The translations under genes and the position numbers were made by a program. A DNA stretch of 10,368 nucleotides from Cephalothrix simula. Taxonomy: Eukaryota > Nemertea > Palaeonemertea > Archinemertea > Cephalotrichidae. How positions within the stretch are numbered: the first letter of the stretch is position 1; every line of letters begins with the position of its first letter. Location: positions 1 to 10,368 of the forward strand of contig JAXIUW010226507.1 of NCBI GenBank assembly GCA_035591015.1, read 5' to 3'. Below are positions 8,417 to 10,368 of this stretch, in pieces. The notes beneath the pieces were generated by a model. It did not search any database. It saw nothing but the letters and a program-made list of their open reading frames with translations, and was not told where the DNA came from.

Positions 8417-8972
8417 GAGCTAACTTCACGCCCTTATTGCACGAAAAAGAGGTTTTGATAACTGTTTTATTAATTGATGTGAGGTTTCCTAGCATTCTCA
8501 TCAACAGAAACCGAACCATCAATAATAATATCATTTATCCATTCTTTCAAGATTCGTTAAATTCTGATATCATTTTTCCTGGCACTTTTTTCCGCGAAAA
8601 TAATTTGTCATCCATTGTAAGCGAGTGTAAATATTCCCACATTGATAGTTAATCAAAATCTAACAAAATTTCCTTTTGAAAACTTTATCTACGGTATTGT
8701 ATTGTTATCTTAATCAAAATAATGTTGTTTTTTGATAAATTACCTTTTATCACGTCATGTGATCTGAGTCATTTGTTGGAATCTTTTGTATTTAATTGAT
8801 GAATACCGGGATGAATATACATGTATTTACCAAATAAATACACCTTTACCCTTTGTGTAAAAAACGCATAGGGTTCAGCTTGAGCAAGCTTGGCTGTTGA
8901 CATGAGTCATTGGGTGTATTCCCTACATCCCCGCTCACCTTGCATGAGTATGATACACTAATACACTATGAG

Positions 8973-8999
8973 TACATGCCTAAATGCCTTAGGCATGTA
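8973..8999. repeat. Perfect 11-bp hairpin with a 5-nt loop
   Basis: TACATGCCTAA (8973-8983) pairs exactly with TTAGGCATGTA (8989-8999) around the loop ATGCC. The tight loop would make a stable hairpin. There is no U-run after it and no bacterial context, so it is not read as a terminator. Confidence 0.75.
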
Positions 9000-9061
9000 T
9001 GATAATAGGAGATTTTAATTCAAATATCTTTTCGGATCTTTAACTGAGCCGCTTTAAGAAA

Positions 9062-9077
9062 AAATCAATATTGATTT
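9062..9077. repeat. 16-bp perfect palindrome
   Basis: AAATCAATATTGATTT is fully self-complementary. It is AT-rich, so chance is plausible. A palindromic site for a dimeric DNA-binding protein is possible but unsupported. Confidence 0.6.
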
Positions 9078-9308
9078 AAAATAAGCAAAAGCATCAGAGA
9101 TATTAGCCCTACCCATGCCCATCTTCAGAAAAATGCCTCGAACCATTCCCGAAACGCTGTTTAACAGATTTATGTCATTGTGTGGGACAATTAAGGGTAT
9201 ACTTAATTAGTAAATAGTGATGCTTAATTAAATTTTCAAGCTTTACGTGACATAACTCAGGCCAGTCTATGGTTATCCCTTTCAGAGTTATTAGTCTAGT
9301 GGCATCAA

Positions 9309-9330
9309 GAGTATCTGGAGAGTATCTGGA
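9309..9330 (+). repeat. 11-nt exact tandem duplication
   Basis: GAGTATCTGGA is present twice, head to tail, at 9309-9319 and 9320-9330. It is a simple slippage duplication. Confidence 0.85.
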
Positions 9331-9460
9331 TTATGGACCAAGTAATATCAGTGTCACTGTCAGTACAAATTGGCATTGTGTGTCAGTAGTCAATGTTACA
9401 TGATTTAATCTGTTGCGCTGTTTTTATGATTCCCATGGTATTAAATGTCACAAAAACACA

Positions 9461-9480
9461 GTCCATGCAGGTCCATGTTG
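9461..9480 (+). repeat. 10-nt imperfect tandem repeat (GTCCATG)
   Basis: GTCCATGCAG is followed directly by GTCCATGTTG. Further CCATGG words lie nearby at 9433 and 9493. Confidence 0.55.
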
Positions 9481-9552
9481 AAAAATTAATTTCCATGGCC
9501 TTTTCATCATGTTCATGACAGTTTCAGCGATTGTCAAAAGTTGGCAGACTGA

Positions 9553-9572
9553 TATACTCGAGTATACTCGAC
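9553..9572. repeat. Decamer tandem repeat forming a 14-bp palindrome
   Basis: TATACTCGAG (9553-9562) is followed by TATACTCGAC (9563-9572). The junction makes the perfect palindrome TATACTCGAGTATA at 9553-9566. Confidence 0.75.
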
Positions 9573-10200
9573 TAATTGATCAGTTGATCTAGATTTCCTC
9601 CTGCATTGTCTCGGGGTACTTATTTTCTTCATTGTTTTGTCATTTTTAAACGGGATTTTTATTGGAAAAGTTAAAATGATAGTTTGTCTTAATGACAATT
9701 AATGCCGTTCCCTCAAAATTTTTCATCTCAAGATCATTCTTAACTTCTTCGTCTTCTGTACTTGGATGACAAATTGGAATTTTAGCCTTCAATCAGCGTT
9801 CAAGAGCGGAAAACAATTACGAGAACAATAAAACTTGGAAATACTGCTGGTAGAACTCATGATACTGTGCTCAATATACCATGCACAACGTATTGGCCTA
9901 TAAAACATGCACCACGTATCTGATTTTGCCGCAAAATTAAAGGCACAAAATCATGATCAATTTAAAAGAGTCTGCATTGTCGCACCACCACTGACATAAA
10001 ATCTTATGTTTTCACATCCAGACACGACTGATGATCACTTGACACTTGGATTATCATGATAAATCTTCATCAAAAATGCATGATATTTACCATTCATTCT
10101 GATAAGTTTTATTTTTAGTATTTTTTAGGCGTCGTATAAAATACTTCATTTGCTCTACTCGTATGTAATATGTATTGGTCTTATGAACTAGTCATTGAAA
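9573..10200. other. Intronic DNA with nothing recognised
   Basis: This is AT-rich sequence without an open frame of note, a structured repeat or a plausible exon. Many stops occur in all frames. Confidence 0.55.
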
Positions 10201-10354
10201 TGCCCCAGGGGGGGGTTAAGGCGGGGATAGCGTATGCGCTAAATTGCGCTGTCCCTGGGGGCAGGGCAACGGCGGGGTGCGCTAAGCTAAGCTAGATTGC
10301 GCTAAGCCCCGCCTTAGTGGGCGGGGATTTTATGCGCTGTCACGGGGGGCGGGG
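10201..10354. repeat. GC-rich repeat block with GGCGGGG and TGCGCT words, cut by the window edge
   Basis: Composition changes abruptly from AT-rich to GC-rich. GGCGGGG recurs at 10220, 10271, 10320 and 10348, the first three about 50 bp apart. TGCGCT recurs at 10235, 10245, 10279, 10299 and 10333. TAAGGCGGGG (10217-10226) is the exact reverse complement of CCCCGCCTTA (10307-10316), and TGCCCCAGGG (10201-10210) nearly mirrors 10253-10263. It looks like a degenerate minisatellite with about a 50-bp unit, or the edge of a GC-rich mobile element. The right end is not in the window. Confidence 0.7.
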
Positions 10355-10368
10355 AAAAAACTCCACAA

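Larger units (their letters stand above)
6531..10368 (+). other. Start of a long second intron, no further exon seen
   Basis: The remaining 3.8 kb is AT-rich with frequent stops on both strands. No frame shows YxxP motifs, the four-helix serine-rich domain or the C-terminal Cas domain expected from later Cas exons. Unrecognised open frames (for example 7536-7745 + and 7857-8192 -) overlap repeats and lack coding character. It holds GATA-type motifs at 6990-7320, hairpins at 7824-7862 and 8973-8999, short tandem repeats, palindromes and a GC-rich block at the right edge. Confidence 0.75.

Noticed and set aside
8973-8999. Hairpin as a transcription terminator
   Set aside because: The window is eukaryotic and intronic, and no U-run follows the stem.

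Overview
This is a eukaryotic, probably metazoan, genomic window. It is AT-rich and non-coding over more than 95% of its length, stop codons are dense in all six frames, and the one clear coding segment is a short exon flanked by consensus GT-AG splice sites. The base composition, the many short tandem duplications and simple repeats, and a Cas-type SH3 exon with an invertebrate-looking tail suggest a marine invertebrate. A deuterostome such as an echinoderm or hemichordate, or a lophotrochozoan, would fit, but the sequence alone does not fix the taxon.

The anchor is a 333-bp exon at 6198-6530 on the + strand. It encodes an SH3 domain of the Cas scaffold family (BCAR1/p130Cas, NEDD9, EFS, CASS4), closest in wording to BCAR1, followed by a Ser-Pro/basic linker and a glutamine-rich tail. 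It has a good branch point and acceptor, a strong GTAAGT donor, and is phase 0 at both ends. About 1.24 kb upstream, at 4946-4954, a three-codon Met-Lys-Ser segment ends in GTAAGT in the required phase. It is the best candidate for the tiny first coding exon that Cas genes usually have, but it is much less certain than the SH3 exon.

Layout: 1-4945 is upstream flank or 5' region with no recognisable gene. 4946-4954 is the candidate first coding exon. 4955-6197 is the putative first intron. 6198-6530 is the SH3 exon. 6531-10368 is the start of a long intron; no further Cas exon (no YxxP substrate domain, serine-rich helical bundle or FAT-like domain) is seen before the window ends. The non-coding DNA contains short tandem duplications, several perfect hairpins and palindromes, a cluster of GATA-type motifs, scattered AP-1-type heptamers, and a sharply GC-rich repeat block at the right edge (10201-10354).

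I see no rRNA, tRNA, CRISPR array, intact transposase or reverse transcriptase, and nothing that amounts to a new multi-gene system. The most useful leads are the candidate micro-exon, the lineage-specific SP/poly-Q linker, and the GC-rich repeat block.
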